Source of the DNA: an uncultured delta proteobacterium
Lineage (GTDB): Bacteria; Desulfobacterota; Syntrophorhabdia; Syntrophorhabdales; Syntrophorhabdaceae
DNA: 6,331 nucleotides
Reading direction: 5' to 3'
Assembly (NCBI GenBank): GCA_903872255.1
Contig: CAIQJW010000084.1
Span: 1-6,331, forward strand
In this document: positions 1 to 6,331 of the stretch, in pieces
How the letters are laid out: each line of letters opens with the position of its first letter
Numbering within the stretch: position 1 is the first letter of the stretch
Translations under genes and position numbers: made by a program
The notes under the pieces: model-generated
The model's database searches: none
Told to the model about the DNA's origin: nothing
The model's input: only the letters and a program-made list of their open reading frames with translations

Positions 1-2535
1 ACTTGTACAGAAGAACGGCAATTGTATTATGCCGTATTCCATTATTCCCGCAACCGCACCCTTGTCGCCGGCCGTAAACAATCCACCCCCGAAAATAGCG
101 TTGACCATGGGACCTGTCAGAAAATAGATTACTGCCGTGACAGGAATTGAAACAACCGTGGAGAGAACGAGAAAGAAGGATAGTTCCCTCCTGGCATCTA
201 CTGTGCGGTTTCTCGCAAAATAGGAAGAGAAGTGGGGCAGCATCACCGTTGATATACCTGTCCCGATAAGGCCCGTAAAAAAGACAATGAACTTCGTGCC
301 AAGACTGTAAGCGGAAACACTTCCGGGAGACATCGATGCGGCAACCATGTTGTTTACCGGCAAGGCAAGGCTTACAAACAATGCTGCAAGGACCAGCGGC
401 GCATACTGCGATAGAAGCCCTTTGATCTCTTCCGAACACCTTTTGCAAAGCCCTATGATCGCAGAAGGGCGAACCATCGGAAATAGCCTGTAGCCCTCTT
501 TCTTTACATAATGATCGACAATAAAAAGATTCACCAATTGCCCCGCGAACATCCCGACGGCCATGGCATATATACCAATGTACCTCGCGGCCACGAAAAG
601 GAAAACGATAGCCACTACAGGCACGACGGCCTGTGCCAACGCAGGCAGTGCGAATTTTCGCCGGGCATTGAGGATGGAGTTTCCTAATATTACAAAACCA
701 CTAAAAAAAAGAATCGGCAACACGATCATAAGGATCCGATGTGACTGCAATATCTTGCTCGCTGTAAACCCCCAGCCTAACACAGGCAGGTAATACTTGC
801 CGGAGACATAGAGTGCTACGTTGAGGAAGATCATAGTGCAGAGTATTGTGGTTGAGCAGAGGGTTACGAGATTCTGGGCGTCTTCCTGCGAACCATGTCT
901 GAAGGAACTAATAAGAAGAGGAATGACAACCGTTCCAACGGGGATGCTCAGGACGGTCACGAGGAACATTGGAACGATCATCGCTATAAAGAATGCATCA
1001 AGCTCGTTTCCCAGGCCAAACCATCTCGCCAGGACAACATCCCTCGAAACGAGCAGTACATTAGACAGCAGCGTGAAAGCGACTACGGCAAAACCGGCAG
1101 CTATTACCGTGGACCTGGTGTTGAAACCACCTGTCTCGTACACAGGATGGTTTTGTTCCTCTCTGTATTCATCAACGACGTTTCTGAAGATGACCCCCTT
1201 TAGCCTCTCTCCGCACTTCCTGCGCACCAATTCCATCCACCCCATGGTACCTATAAGTATAAAAACAAACAAATAAACATAACGAAATCGATACAAAGTG
1301 CCGATATTGGGGTGGGCGTAACCCAGAACGGTCAAAAAAACAATAGCATTCAAAGCCAGAAGAAGGAGTTGTGGCGACCTCCGGTACCAGAAGGCCAAAA
1401 ATACCCCCGGGACAAACAGGTACCATACGGCTGTCTCGACCGTCGAGACAAGGCGGGTCATAGATGAACTTTCGCGCCACATGTTTGGAAAAGGGGCAAA
1501 GAGTGCAATGAATGCCGAACGTGGCAGGTAGGCTATAGCGGACCAAATATTATCCGGCCTGACGTTTTCATCAATAACCGTCTTCGCGCTCACCAGTTTA
1601 ACATGATAAACATTGGTCATCCTTATCAGGGTTGTGTTCTCGACCAACCGATCTAACGCTGCGGGAACCGATCCGCTTCTCTTCCAATTCCACTCTATGC
1701 GTTGCTCCTTAAAAATGCGCAAAAGCTCGGCCTTCTTTTCAATGGGATCGATCTTCGGCATACATGAATTGATGATTGCAAAAACAGTAATAAAAATGAC
1801 AAATAGACCTGTAAGCTTTAGCCCTTTCAATACTTGTTTTTGCAAAACAAAACACACCAACAAAGTAATGTACAAAACGGTGCCTGACATCATCAAAACC
1901 TTGATGTTGTATGGCCTTACAAATATAACGAAGGCCACTCCCGTAAGCGTTCCCAGAACGATCCAGAGCACACATCGCATTCTCGATGAGTGTTGTGCCC
2001 CCTTGAGCCATGAATAAAATATGATAAGCATGCCCAGGATGGCGAAACCATCCTTGTGAATCTGCGCGTACCAGTTGAGGGCTGAAGGAAAAACGACAAA
2101 CAGTGAAGCGGCAATAACCCCGGAGTACACTCCTACTTTTCCGGGCCACAACAAACGTGCAATCAAAAAGAGAAGCACGCCTGATGTTGCGTGTATTGCA
2201 GCGTTAAATGGAATGAGCAACGAAGGGTCATTGACACCGAAAAGTACATATAGCGCCGCAAGAAAGGAAACGTTGCCCGTCGCTCCTTCCGCCGGCCTTA
2301 GAACCCATTGGCTCCATCCCTGCGTACGAATGGATTCAGCAAGCATAGCGGCAACCATATCGAAAAAAGGTGAATCTCCTCCGCGTATGAGCCCGCTCCC
2401 TCCATGAATAGCAGGAAACAAAGGCAATACGATCTTCTGAAATACCAGGGCAGCAAATGTGGAATAACAATAAAAGATCACCCAGAGGATGAACTTCATC
2501 GAATAGAAACTGTTAGTTTTGTTTTTATCGCTCAT
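1..2535 (-). CDS. GT-C-like membrane domain fused to MurJ/MviN-like lipid-linked glycan flippase (C terminus cut by window edge)
   Basis: Reading the minus strand from the ATG at 2535-2533, I found no stop codon in 845 codons to the left edge; an in-frame stop lies just upstream at 2568-2566. Residues 1 to about 440 are polytopic: hydrophobic stretches near 14-43, 106-130, 134-152, 188-206, 213-231, 239-257, 366-384 and 414-435, and a long polar, probably extracytoplasmic loop near 258-335. Visible motifs are D54/D59 after the first membrane segment, HKD at 160-162, RPYN at 207-210, APFPNMW at 347-353 and R416/R418. This resembles GT-C/GT39-type proteins, but the exact family is not certain. 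Residues from about 471 align with MurJ: SRDVVLARWFG at 497-507, DAFF at 513-516, ILNARRKF in the middle and a MurJ-like GLIGTGISTVMLPHFSS segment near 755-771. By alignment to E. coli MurJ about 170 residues lie beyond the window. The ribosome binding site is weak. The likely role is flipping of a polyprenyl-linked glycan coupled to outer-face glycosyl transfer. The reading frame is certain from this sequence; the coupled function is inference. Confidence 0.87.
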   Translation of the reverse strand, partial: MSDKNKTNSFYSMKFILWVIFYCYSTFAALVFQKIVLPLFPAIHGGSGLIRGGDSPFFDMVAAMLAESIRTQGWSQWVLRPAEGATGNVSFLAALYVLFGVNDPSLLIPFNAAIHATSGVLLFLIARLLWPGKVGVYSGVIAASLFVVFPSALNWYAQIHKDGFAILGMLIIFYSWLKGAQHSSRMRCVLWIVLGTLTGVAFVIFVRPYNIKVLMMSGTVLYITLLVCFVLQKQVLKGLKLTGLFVIFITVFAIINSCMPKIDPIEKKAELLRIFKEQRIEWNWKRSGSVPAALDRLVENTTLIRMTNVYHVKLVSAKTVIDENVRPDNIWSAIAYLPRSAFIALFAPFPNMWRESSSMTRLVSTVETAVWYLFVPGVFLAFWYRRSPQLLLLALNAIVFLTVLGYAHPNIGTLYRFRYVYLFVFILIGTMGWMELVRRKCGERLKGVIFRNVVDEYREEQNHPVYETGGFNTRSTVIAAGFAVVAFTLLSNVLLVSRDVVLARWFGLGNELDAFFIAMIVPMFLVTVLSIPVGTVVIPLLISSFRHGSQEDAQNLVTLCSTTILCTMIFLNVALYVSGKYYLPVLGWGFTASKILQSHRILMIVLPILFFSGFVILGNSILNARRKFALPALAQAVVPVVAIVFLFVAARYIGIYAMAVGMFAGQLVNLFIVDHYVKKEGYRLFPMVRPSAIIGLCKRCSEEIKGLLSQYAPLVLAALFVSLALPVNNMVAASMSPGSVSAYSLGTKFIVFFTGLIGTGISTVMLPHFSSYFARNRTVDARRELSFFLVLSTVVSIPVTAVIYFLTGPMVNAIFGGGLFTAGDKGAVAGIMEYGIIQLPFFCTS
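1432..1450. repeat. Perfect 9-bp inverted repeat around a single central base
   Basis: The arms TGTCTCGAC and GTCGAGACA flank one base at 1441. The repeat lies inside the fused flippase gene and encodes parts of residues 363-368 (VSTVET). There is no T-run beside it, so it does not look like a terminator. It may be chance within coding sequence; no function is claimed. Confidence 0.4.
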
Positions 2536-2610
2536 TATTGGAAGACTGTTTCCGAGTTTAGGCTTTCAAATGTTTCAAGGACTAAGTTGTAATTTCATTG
2601 TCTCAGGGTT
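2536..2610 (-). other. Short intergenic gap with no clear regulatory signal
   Basis: These 75 bases separate the DUF218 gene from the fused flippase gene and form the largest gap in the window. I see no T-rich hairpin terminator and no convincing -35/-10 pair. The bases just upstream of the flippase ATG carry only a poor GGAA-type ribosome binding signal and a weak GGAA...TTCC inverted repeat. Read-through from the upstream genes is the simplest reading. Confidence 0.5.
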
Positions 2611-3267
2611 TCAGTTTCCTGTTTTTCCTTTTCTTTCTTCCTTCGAATTTCTATATCTTCCGCCCAGTTTATAGAAGACAATCTTCGTCACTTCGAGGAG
2701 TACATTTCTCGCACCATCCTGATCCGTCCACCATTTTCTGGGAAAAGCCTCATATGGCGTTGCCAGAACCTTGAACCGACATTGACCCATTTTATTATGA
2801 AAGATCATCTGTGCCCTTTTCACGTGATACGGCGAAGTCACCACAAGAATATTGCAGTCTTTACCCTTAAAAACACTATTGGCAACCTCTGCCTCGTCAA
2901 CGGTGCTTTTGCAGATATCGCCCACCACATGTATATGCTCTGCGGGAACGCCCTTCTTTAGGAGTACATCTTTCTGCATTTGTTCCGTCGCTGGAAAATA
3001 GACACCGAGATCGTCGAGAAGTTTATACCAATCTTCTCTGACGGGACGCGTGACATAAACCCCTTTCGCGTAGCCCTGATTGTAAAGCTCAGCCGCATAG
3101 AATGAGCGTGATGGCGGCCCTGCAAGAATAATAATCCCTTGGGCCGACACGGGTTGATCACTACCCCTCAACCAATCAACAACGTTAAAGACGGCAACAA
3201 GGGTTAGAGCAAGCAAAACGACAAGGACCACGAAGAAGATGGTCAGCTTCTTTGCCATCTTCTTCAC
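2611..3267 (-). CDS. DUF218 (SanA/ElyC/YdcF family) membrane-anchored protein
   Basis: This is a 218-residue protein with one N-terminal membrane segment (about residues 8-30) and an outer-face domain, which gives a SanA/ElyC-like topology. DUF218 hallmarks are visible in order: a hydrophobic strand IIILAG at 45-50, followed by R54 and the AAELYNQGYAKGVYVT stretch; ST at 121-122 with D124 and E125; and VTSPYHVKRAQ at 143-153, the family's most recognisable motif. The tail after about residue 204 is short and strongly charged. In E. coli, ElyC affects peptidoglycan and undecaprenyl-phosphate carrier metabolism, and SanA affects envelope barrier function; the biochemical reaction of this family is poorly defined. 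Translation is predicted to start at GTG 3267-3265, overlapping the stop of the GT4 gene as GTGA and preceded by GAAGG at 3278-3274 with six bases of spacing. An ATG three codons downstream (3258-3256) is a less well-placed alternative. Its place in a glycan operon suggests a role in the lipid carrier or in assembly, by inference. Confidence 0.9.
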   Translation of the reverse strand: MKKMAKKLTIFFVVLVVLLALTLVAVFNVVDWLRGSDQPVSAQGIIILAGPPSRSFYAAELYNQGYAKGVYVTRPVREDWYKLLDDLGVYFPATEQMQKDVLLKKGVPAEHIHVVGDICKSTVDEAEVANSVFKGKDCNILVVTSPYHVKRAQMIFHNKMGQCRFKVLATPYEAFPRKWWTDQDGARNVLLEVTKIVFYKLGGRYRNSKEERKGKTGN

Positions 3268-4406
3268 AGGGAACCTTCAAGCACTTTGTAGAAGTTTATC
3301 ATGGCTGACGTTATCTTTTCCTTCGTGAATTTTTCCAGGATGTTGGTCCTTGCCCTTTTGCCCATCGTCCTGACCAACGAAGGGTCCTCGACGAACCGTG
3401 CCATCTTCTGCATCAGTTCATGGTGTGCACCTTGTTCGAACAGACAGCCGGTCACGCCGTCCTCTATGGCATCAGTGATCCCATAGATCCTCGATCCTAT
3501 TGAGGGTATGCCGACAGCTGCGGCTTCAGTAATCACCAAGCCAAACCCTTCCCGGTAACTCGGAAGACAAAGGGCGTCCGCTGCAGACATATACTGCTCG
3601 GGCGCATCAGCGAATCCGGTGATATGCACCCTGTCAGAACACTTTGCACATATCTCCGTGATCGTTTCCGCCAGCGCCTCTTCATCGGGACCGGCAATGA
3701 GAAGGCTGGTGTTCGGCAACCAACGGCACAGTGAGGAGAAAGCCCGTGCTAGATCCAAGATTCCTTTGTCAACCTTAAGCCTCCCAAGGAAGAGAAAAAC
3801 GATATCACTGGGAGGAATGTCATACATCTCTCTCACCTTTCTTCTCGCCTCGGGGTCGAAACGAAACCTTTGCGTGTCCACTCCGCACATCGAACCGTTG
3901 CCTATCACCGATGATTTAGTACGGCTTACAACGCCTTCGCTGATAAGAAATTCCCGTTGTGAGGGGCTATCAACAAGAATGTGGGTGGCACAGACGACCA
4001 GGAGTCTATCCATGAACTTGAGAATAGATCGCTTCGCGCCGGTACTGTTCTTCCATACCTGACCCGTAAAAGTGTGTACCCGGACAGGAACTCTCGCGAG
4101 AAGACCCGCCATCATGGAAAGAAGTCCCGACTTGGGCATGATGGAATGCAGGATATCGAATTTCTCTCTACGAATCACAATAAAGAGATCAATAAGCGAT
4201 CTCAAGTCCTTCAAGGGCGATATCTTTCTCTCTATCGCTACGGGCATGACGTGTGCCTGAATGCCATAGGGTTCGAGAAAATGAGAGTCATCGGTGTTAA
4301 CGATAACGCTCAGATCAAAAGTCTCCTGCAAAAAGTGCATATGGTCTACTAGAAAAACCTTGACTGACAAATCAAGCGTGGCGACAAAGCAAACTTTCTT
4401 TTTCAT
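3264..4406 (-). CDS. GT4-family glycosyltransferase (GT-B fold)
   Basis: This complete 380-residue protein has the usual length of a retaining GT4 enzyme. The N-terminal Rossmann-like half starts MKKKVCFVATLD and includes DILHSIMPKSG (84-94) and HTFTGQVW (111-118), a pattern seen in GT4 enzymes of capsule and O-antigen clusters. The C-terminal donor-binding half has FLGRLKVDKG (206-215), with the family's Arg/Lys pair for nucleotide-sugar phosphates at R209 and K214, then LLIAGP (235-240). The E-x7-E signature EGFGLVITE is at 286-294. There is no signal peptide or membrane segment, so it should act in the cytoplasm or on the inner-membrane face, adding a sugar to a lipid-linked acceptor. The sugar cannot be read from sequence. 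The ATG at 4406 lies 31 bases after the CgeB-like gene and has no strong Shine-Dalgarno sequence. Its stop overlaps the start of the DUF218 gene. Confidence 0.94.
   Translation of the reverse strand: MKKKVCFVATLDLSVKVFLVDHMHFLQETFDLSVIVNTDDSHFLEPYGIQAHVMPVAIERKISPLKDLRSLIDLFIVIRREKFDILHSIMPKSGLLSMMAGLLARVPVRVHTFTGQVWKNSTGAKRSILKFMDRLLVVCATHILVDSPSQREFLISEGVVSRTKSSVIGNGSMCGVDTQRFRFDPEARRKVREMYDIPPSDIVFLFLGRLKVDKGILDLARAFSSLCRWLPNTSLLIAGPDEEALAETITEICAKCSDRVHITGFADAPEQYMSAADALCLPSYREGFGLVITEAAAVGIPSIGSRIYGITDAIEDGVTGCLFEQGAHHELMQKMARFVEDPSLVRTMGKRARTNILEKFTKEKITSAMINFYKVLEGSL
3274..3278 (-). promoter_or_regulatory. Ribosome binding site deciding the GTG start of the DUF218 gene
   Basis: GAAGG lies six bases before GTG 3267-3265 and inside the last codons of the GT4 gene. 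It favours the GTG over the ATG at 3258, and fits translational coupling through the four-base GTGA overlap. Confidence 0.6.
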
Positions 4407-4437
4407 ATCGAAATAGGCACCACTAACGAAGACCCTC

Positions 4438-5565
4438 TCAAGTCATGGCCTGCGGTAAATCACGAGAGCTATCTGTACGTGATACGGGGATACTATTGAT
4501 ATGAGGTTGCATGGTGGCTATGACATCAGCTATCCTTTTCTCCCATGTATGATCGTTGACGACTCGTTGTTTGCCCTCCCCCGCAATGGCCTGACGTATA
4601 TCATCATGCTTCAGGTAATAGTCTATTTTACGCTTAAGTTCCTTCATATCCTTAAAAGTGACTATCTCTTTATCCACTTCAAAATGTCTCTCAACGTTCT
4701 TAATATGGTCCACCACTTCAAAGGCACCGCAGGCGGGAATATCAAAGGTGCGCGTATTCAGGCCTTCAATCGAATGGGGATGGTGGATGTTAAGGACAAT
4801 TTTTGAACAAAGATATATCTTATTAACCGTTTCCCCTGCTGCCTTGCCTTTATAGTAAAACGGTGTCTTTTGACCTTTTTTCATGAAGTACTTCTTCCAA
4901 TGATCCCCAAATACTCCGAGATTGTATTCGCTCAGGTTTTCAAAGATATCAACCCTGTTGGGAAAAGGAACGCCTATGAAACAAACGTCATAACTGAAAT
5001 GCTCTCTGTCTTGCTGAGATACTGTTATCTCTCTGTATCGTTTTGGATTTGTTGCCAGGGGCAGGTAGCTTACAGATCTCGCCCCTCGTTTCCGTATCTC
5101 CTCAACGTAATGGGTGTCAAACACAAAAATATGATCATACCACTGCATGCCATTACTGAAATTGGACCTTCTGAAATCATCCTGAAGATTATTCTTGTCA
5201 CTATAAAAAGGGTCATCCCACGCATAACCGGCAATCCGGCAATCCGAAAACTGCTTTAACTTCTTCAGGGTGGCGGGAAAGAGATGATCTCCTTTCACAA
5301 TAAATAGAAGATCTGGTTTTTCTTTCAGGACACTGTCGATGAATTCCATGTTCTCTTGATCAAGATAAAATTTTATCACTCGATTAAGAATCGGTTTCAT
5401 AAACGGATATTTAATCCCGACTATTCTACATATATTTTCAATAAATGAGAATTTTATGCGATAATTCTTCAGTACTGCCTCATAGCCCGCATATTCGAAG
5501 GCTCCTTTAATATCGGTATCAATCCCGTAGTATCCCGGGGCACAGACCAAGACCTTCCTTTTCAC
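4438..5565 (-). CDS. CgeB-like glycosyltransferase
   Basis: This complete 375-residue cytoplasmic protein has a GT-B layout. The N-terminal half starts KRKVLVCAPGYYG and contains KPDLLFIVKGDH (83-94) and AWDDPFYS (115-122), the WDDP-type motif common in CgeB/DUF3880 proteins. FVFDTHYVEEIRKRG (147-161) and YLPLATNP (167-174) follow. The C-terminal half has the family's clearest signature, LNIHHPHSIEGLNTRTFDIP (258-277) followed by ACG (278-280), where glycosyltransferases of this group bind the donor. CgeB proteins are known from spore-coat maturation in Bacillus, and relatives are common in surface-glycan and flagellin-glycosylation loci; donor and acceptor here are unknown. The start is GTG 5565-5563, whose first base is the last base of the preceding TAG (TAGTG), with GGGA at 5578-5575 as a plausible ribosome binding site. 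A polar tail after about residue 355 seems to be an extension beyond the catalytic fold. Confidence 0.88.
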   Translation of the reverse strand: MKRKVLVCAPGYYGIDTDIKGAFEYAGYEAVLKNYRIKFSFIENICRIVGIKYPFMKPILNRVIKFYLDQENMEFIDSVLKEKPDLLFIVKGDHLFPATLKKLKQFSDCRIAGYAWDDPFYSDKNNLQDDFRRSNFSNGMQWYDHIFVFDTHYVEEIRKRGARSVSYLPLATNPKRYREITVSQQDREHFSYDVCFIGVPFPNRVDIFENLSEYNLGVFGDHWKKYFMKKGQKTPFYYKGKAAGETVNKIYLCSKIVLNIHHPHSIEGLNTRTFDIPACGAFEVVDHIKNVERHFEVDKEIVTFKDMKELKRKIDYYLKHDDIRQAIAGEGKQRVVNDHTWEKRIADVIATMQPHINSIPVSRTDSSRDLPQAMT

Positions 5566-6331
5566 TATTTCGTTTCCCGCATAATGGCAAAACCTTCCTC
5601 GAGCGACAGAGGCTTTAACCCCAGTATCTTGTACATACGTGCCGTATTGAATGTCGTATCGGCCGGTCTTCTCGCCAGTTCATTGAAGAATCCCTGCTGA
5701 ACCGGCTGGATAAGTCGCCTGTTCAAGCCGAAGGCCTCGGCAGCCTTGTCCAGCAGTTCGTAGATGCTGACCCTGTCGGCTCCGGCGATGTTAAAGGTGT
5801 CTGAGATTCCTTCGTTGGCCACTTTCCATATCGCGGCGGCACAACTTACATTGAGCAGTGGGTTCGCAAAAACATCATCATAAGCATGGACCGTCTCGTT
5901 GTTCTGAAGTTTCGAGAGAACCAGGGTGACGATGTTCGGTCTTTCAAAAGAGTGAGGCCATCCGTACATAAGGATCGGCCGGATTATGGCATGGGGAACC
6001 ATCGCTCTCCTTGTGAACTCCTCACCTTTCAGTTTGACCACCCCATAGTAATTGACAGGCTCTGCATCATCATCCTCCGAGTATGGCGCGTGTTCGCCAT
6101 CATAGATCCCGTTTGACGATATGTAGATAAAACGGGAGTCGTATTTCTCGCATAATCTCAGGATGTTCCCTGTCCCATTTATGTTGATGTCGGTGACGAG
6201 TTCACGGTTGGTCTCGGCATAGTCGGGGCTCCCGATGCCTGCCGTATGGATGGCAACATCGGGTCTGAACTCTCCGAATAGTCTGTCGCAACCCTCTGCG
6301 TCCCTGACATCTACTCGCAGGTACCGTACGC
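5565..6331 (-). CDS. RmlD-like NAD(P)-dependent sugar-nucleotide epimerase/reductase, N terminus outside window
   Basis: The reading frame is open from the right edge to TAG at 5567-5565, giving 254 visible residues. The N-terminal part with the glycine-rich NAD(P)-binding loop lies outside. Numbering from the first whole codon, visible extended-SDR/RmlD features are RPDVAIHTAG (22-31); NGTGNILRLCE (51-61); the active-site strand FIYISSNGIYDG (67-78) with S71/S72; the acidic loop YSEDDDAEPVNYYG (83-96), which matches the RmlD pattern; and the catalytic Y95-x3-K99. IIRPILMYGW follows, then a substrate-binding half with DTFNIAGADRVSIYELL and LARRPADTTFNTARM. The RRPADTTFNT-like region is typical of dTDP-4-dehydrorhamnose reductases. 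RmlD makes dTDP-L-rhamnose from the 4-keto sugar, but relatives act on other 4-keto sugars, so the product is not proven. It likely supplies an activated deoxysugar to the transferases downstream. A GTG at 6041 is internal to the YYGVVK motif and is not the true start. Confidence 0.92.
   Translation of the reverse strand, partial: VRYLRVDVRDAEGCDRLFGEFRPDVAIHTAGIGSPDYAETNRELVTDININGTGNILRLCEKYDSRFIYISSNGIYDGEHAPYSEDDDAEPVNYYGVVKLKGEEFTRRAMVPHAIIRPILMYGWPHSFERPNIVTLVLSKLQNNETVHAYDDVFANPLLNVSCAAAIWKVANEGISDTFNIAGADRVSIYELLDKAAEAFGLNRRLIQPVQQGFFNELARRPADTTFNTARMYKILGLKPLSLEEGFAIMRETK
5575..5578 (-). promoter_or_regulatory. Probable ribosome binding site for the GTG start of the CgeB-like gene
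   Basis: GGGA sits nine bases before GTG 5565-5563, inside the last codons of the RmlD-like gene. With the TAGTG stop-start overlap it suggests translational coupling. The match is short, so this is moderate evidence only. Confidence 0.4.

Noticed and set aside
563..1276. Plus-strand open frames of 76 to 151 codons antisense to the flippase domain
   Set aside because: They are antisense to a gene with clear MurJ similarity and encode no recognisable domains or plausible starts with ribosome binding sites.
1172..1546. 124-codon minus-strand open frame overlapping the flippase fusion
   Set aside because: It lies in another frame inside the 845-codon fusion gene and its product has no family features; it matters only as the frame that would be entered after an indel at the junction.
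1739..2149. 136-codon minus-strand open frame, and a smaller one at 1917-2114
   Set aside because: Both are out-of-frame shadows of the GT-C-like domain, which reads as a continuous membrane protein in the true frame.
2536..2610. Possible terminator or internal promoter between the DUF218 and flippase genes
   Set aside because: Only a weak four-base inverted repeat and no T-run or clear promoter hexamers are visible.
3619..4352. Plus-strand open frames of up to 147 codons opposite the GT4 gene
   Set aside because: They are antisense shadows of a complete GT4 enzyme with intact motifs.
4870..5259. 129-codon plus-strand open frame opposite the CgeB-like gene
   Set aside because: It is antisense to a well-supported gene, and its product shows no coherent fold or motif.
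5565..6041. Reading the RmlD-like gene as a short 158-residue protein starting at GTG 6041
   Set aside because: The frame continues upstream to the window edge with strong SDR motifs, and position 6041 falls inside the catalytic YxxxK motif.
1..6331. CRISPR arrays, tRNA or rRNA genes, insertion sequences or integrases
   Set aside because: No regularly spaced repeats, tRNA-like cloverleaf, transposase motif or flanking inverted repeats were seen; the window is almost fully occupied by five coding regions.

Overview
The window is a block of cell-surface or secreted glycan biosynthesis genes. All credible genes lie on the minus strand, so transcription runs from the right edge to the left. The gene types (RmlD-like sugar reductase, CgeB-like and GT4 glycosyltransferases, a SanA/ElyC/YdcF-type protein and a MurJ-like flippase) and the moderate base composition suggest a Gram-negative bacterium, possibly Desulfobacterota-like or a related lineage. 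That taxonomic guess is weak, because no ribosomal or other marker gene is present.

Layout in order of transcription: (1) 6331-5565, the C-terminal 254 codons of an NAD(P)-dependent sugar-nucleotide epimerase/reductase of the RmlD type, cut by the right edge. (2) 5565-4438, a CgeB-like glycosyltransferase starting at a GTG that shares one base with the previous stop. (3) 4406-3264, a canonical GT4 glycosyltransferase. (4) 3267-2611, a membrane-anchored DUF218 (SanA/ElyC/YdcF) protein starting at a GTG that overlaps the previous stop by four bases. (5) 2535-1, a very long membrane-protein ORF cut by the left edge. Gaps between genes are 75 bp or less and I see no terminator, so this reads as one operon. 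No RNA gene, mobile element, CRISPR array or plus-strand gene is supported.

The notable gene is the last one. It stays open for 845 codons and joins two normally separate membrane modules. Residues 1 to about 440 form a polytopic GT-C-like domain with a long extracytoplasmic loop. Residues from about 471 onward match the first two thirds of MurJ/MviN, the lipid-linked oligosaccharide flippase family. The linker between them should be cytoplasmic, which suits the cytoplasmic N terminus of MurJ. The MurJ-like part has lost several charged cavity residues that E. coli MurJ needs for lipid II, so a different lipid-linked glycan is the likely cargo.

Inferred pathway: the RmlD-like enzyme makes a (deoxy)sugar donor, the CgeB-like and GT4 enzymes extend a lipid-linked glycan in the cytoplasm, and the fused protein flips the product and may glycosylate, polymerise or transfer it on the outer face. 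The DUF218 protein may act on lipid carrier or envelope metabolism.
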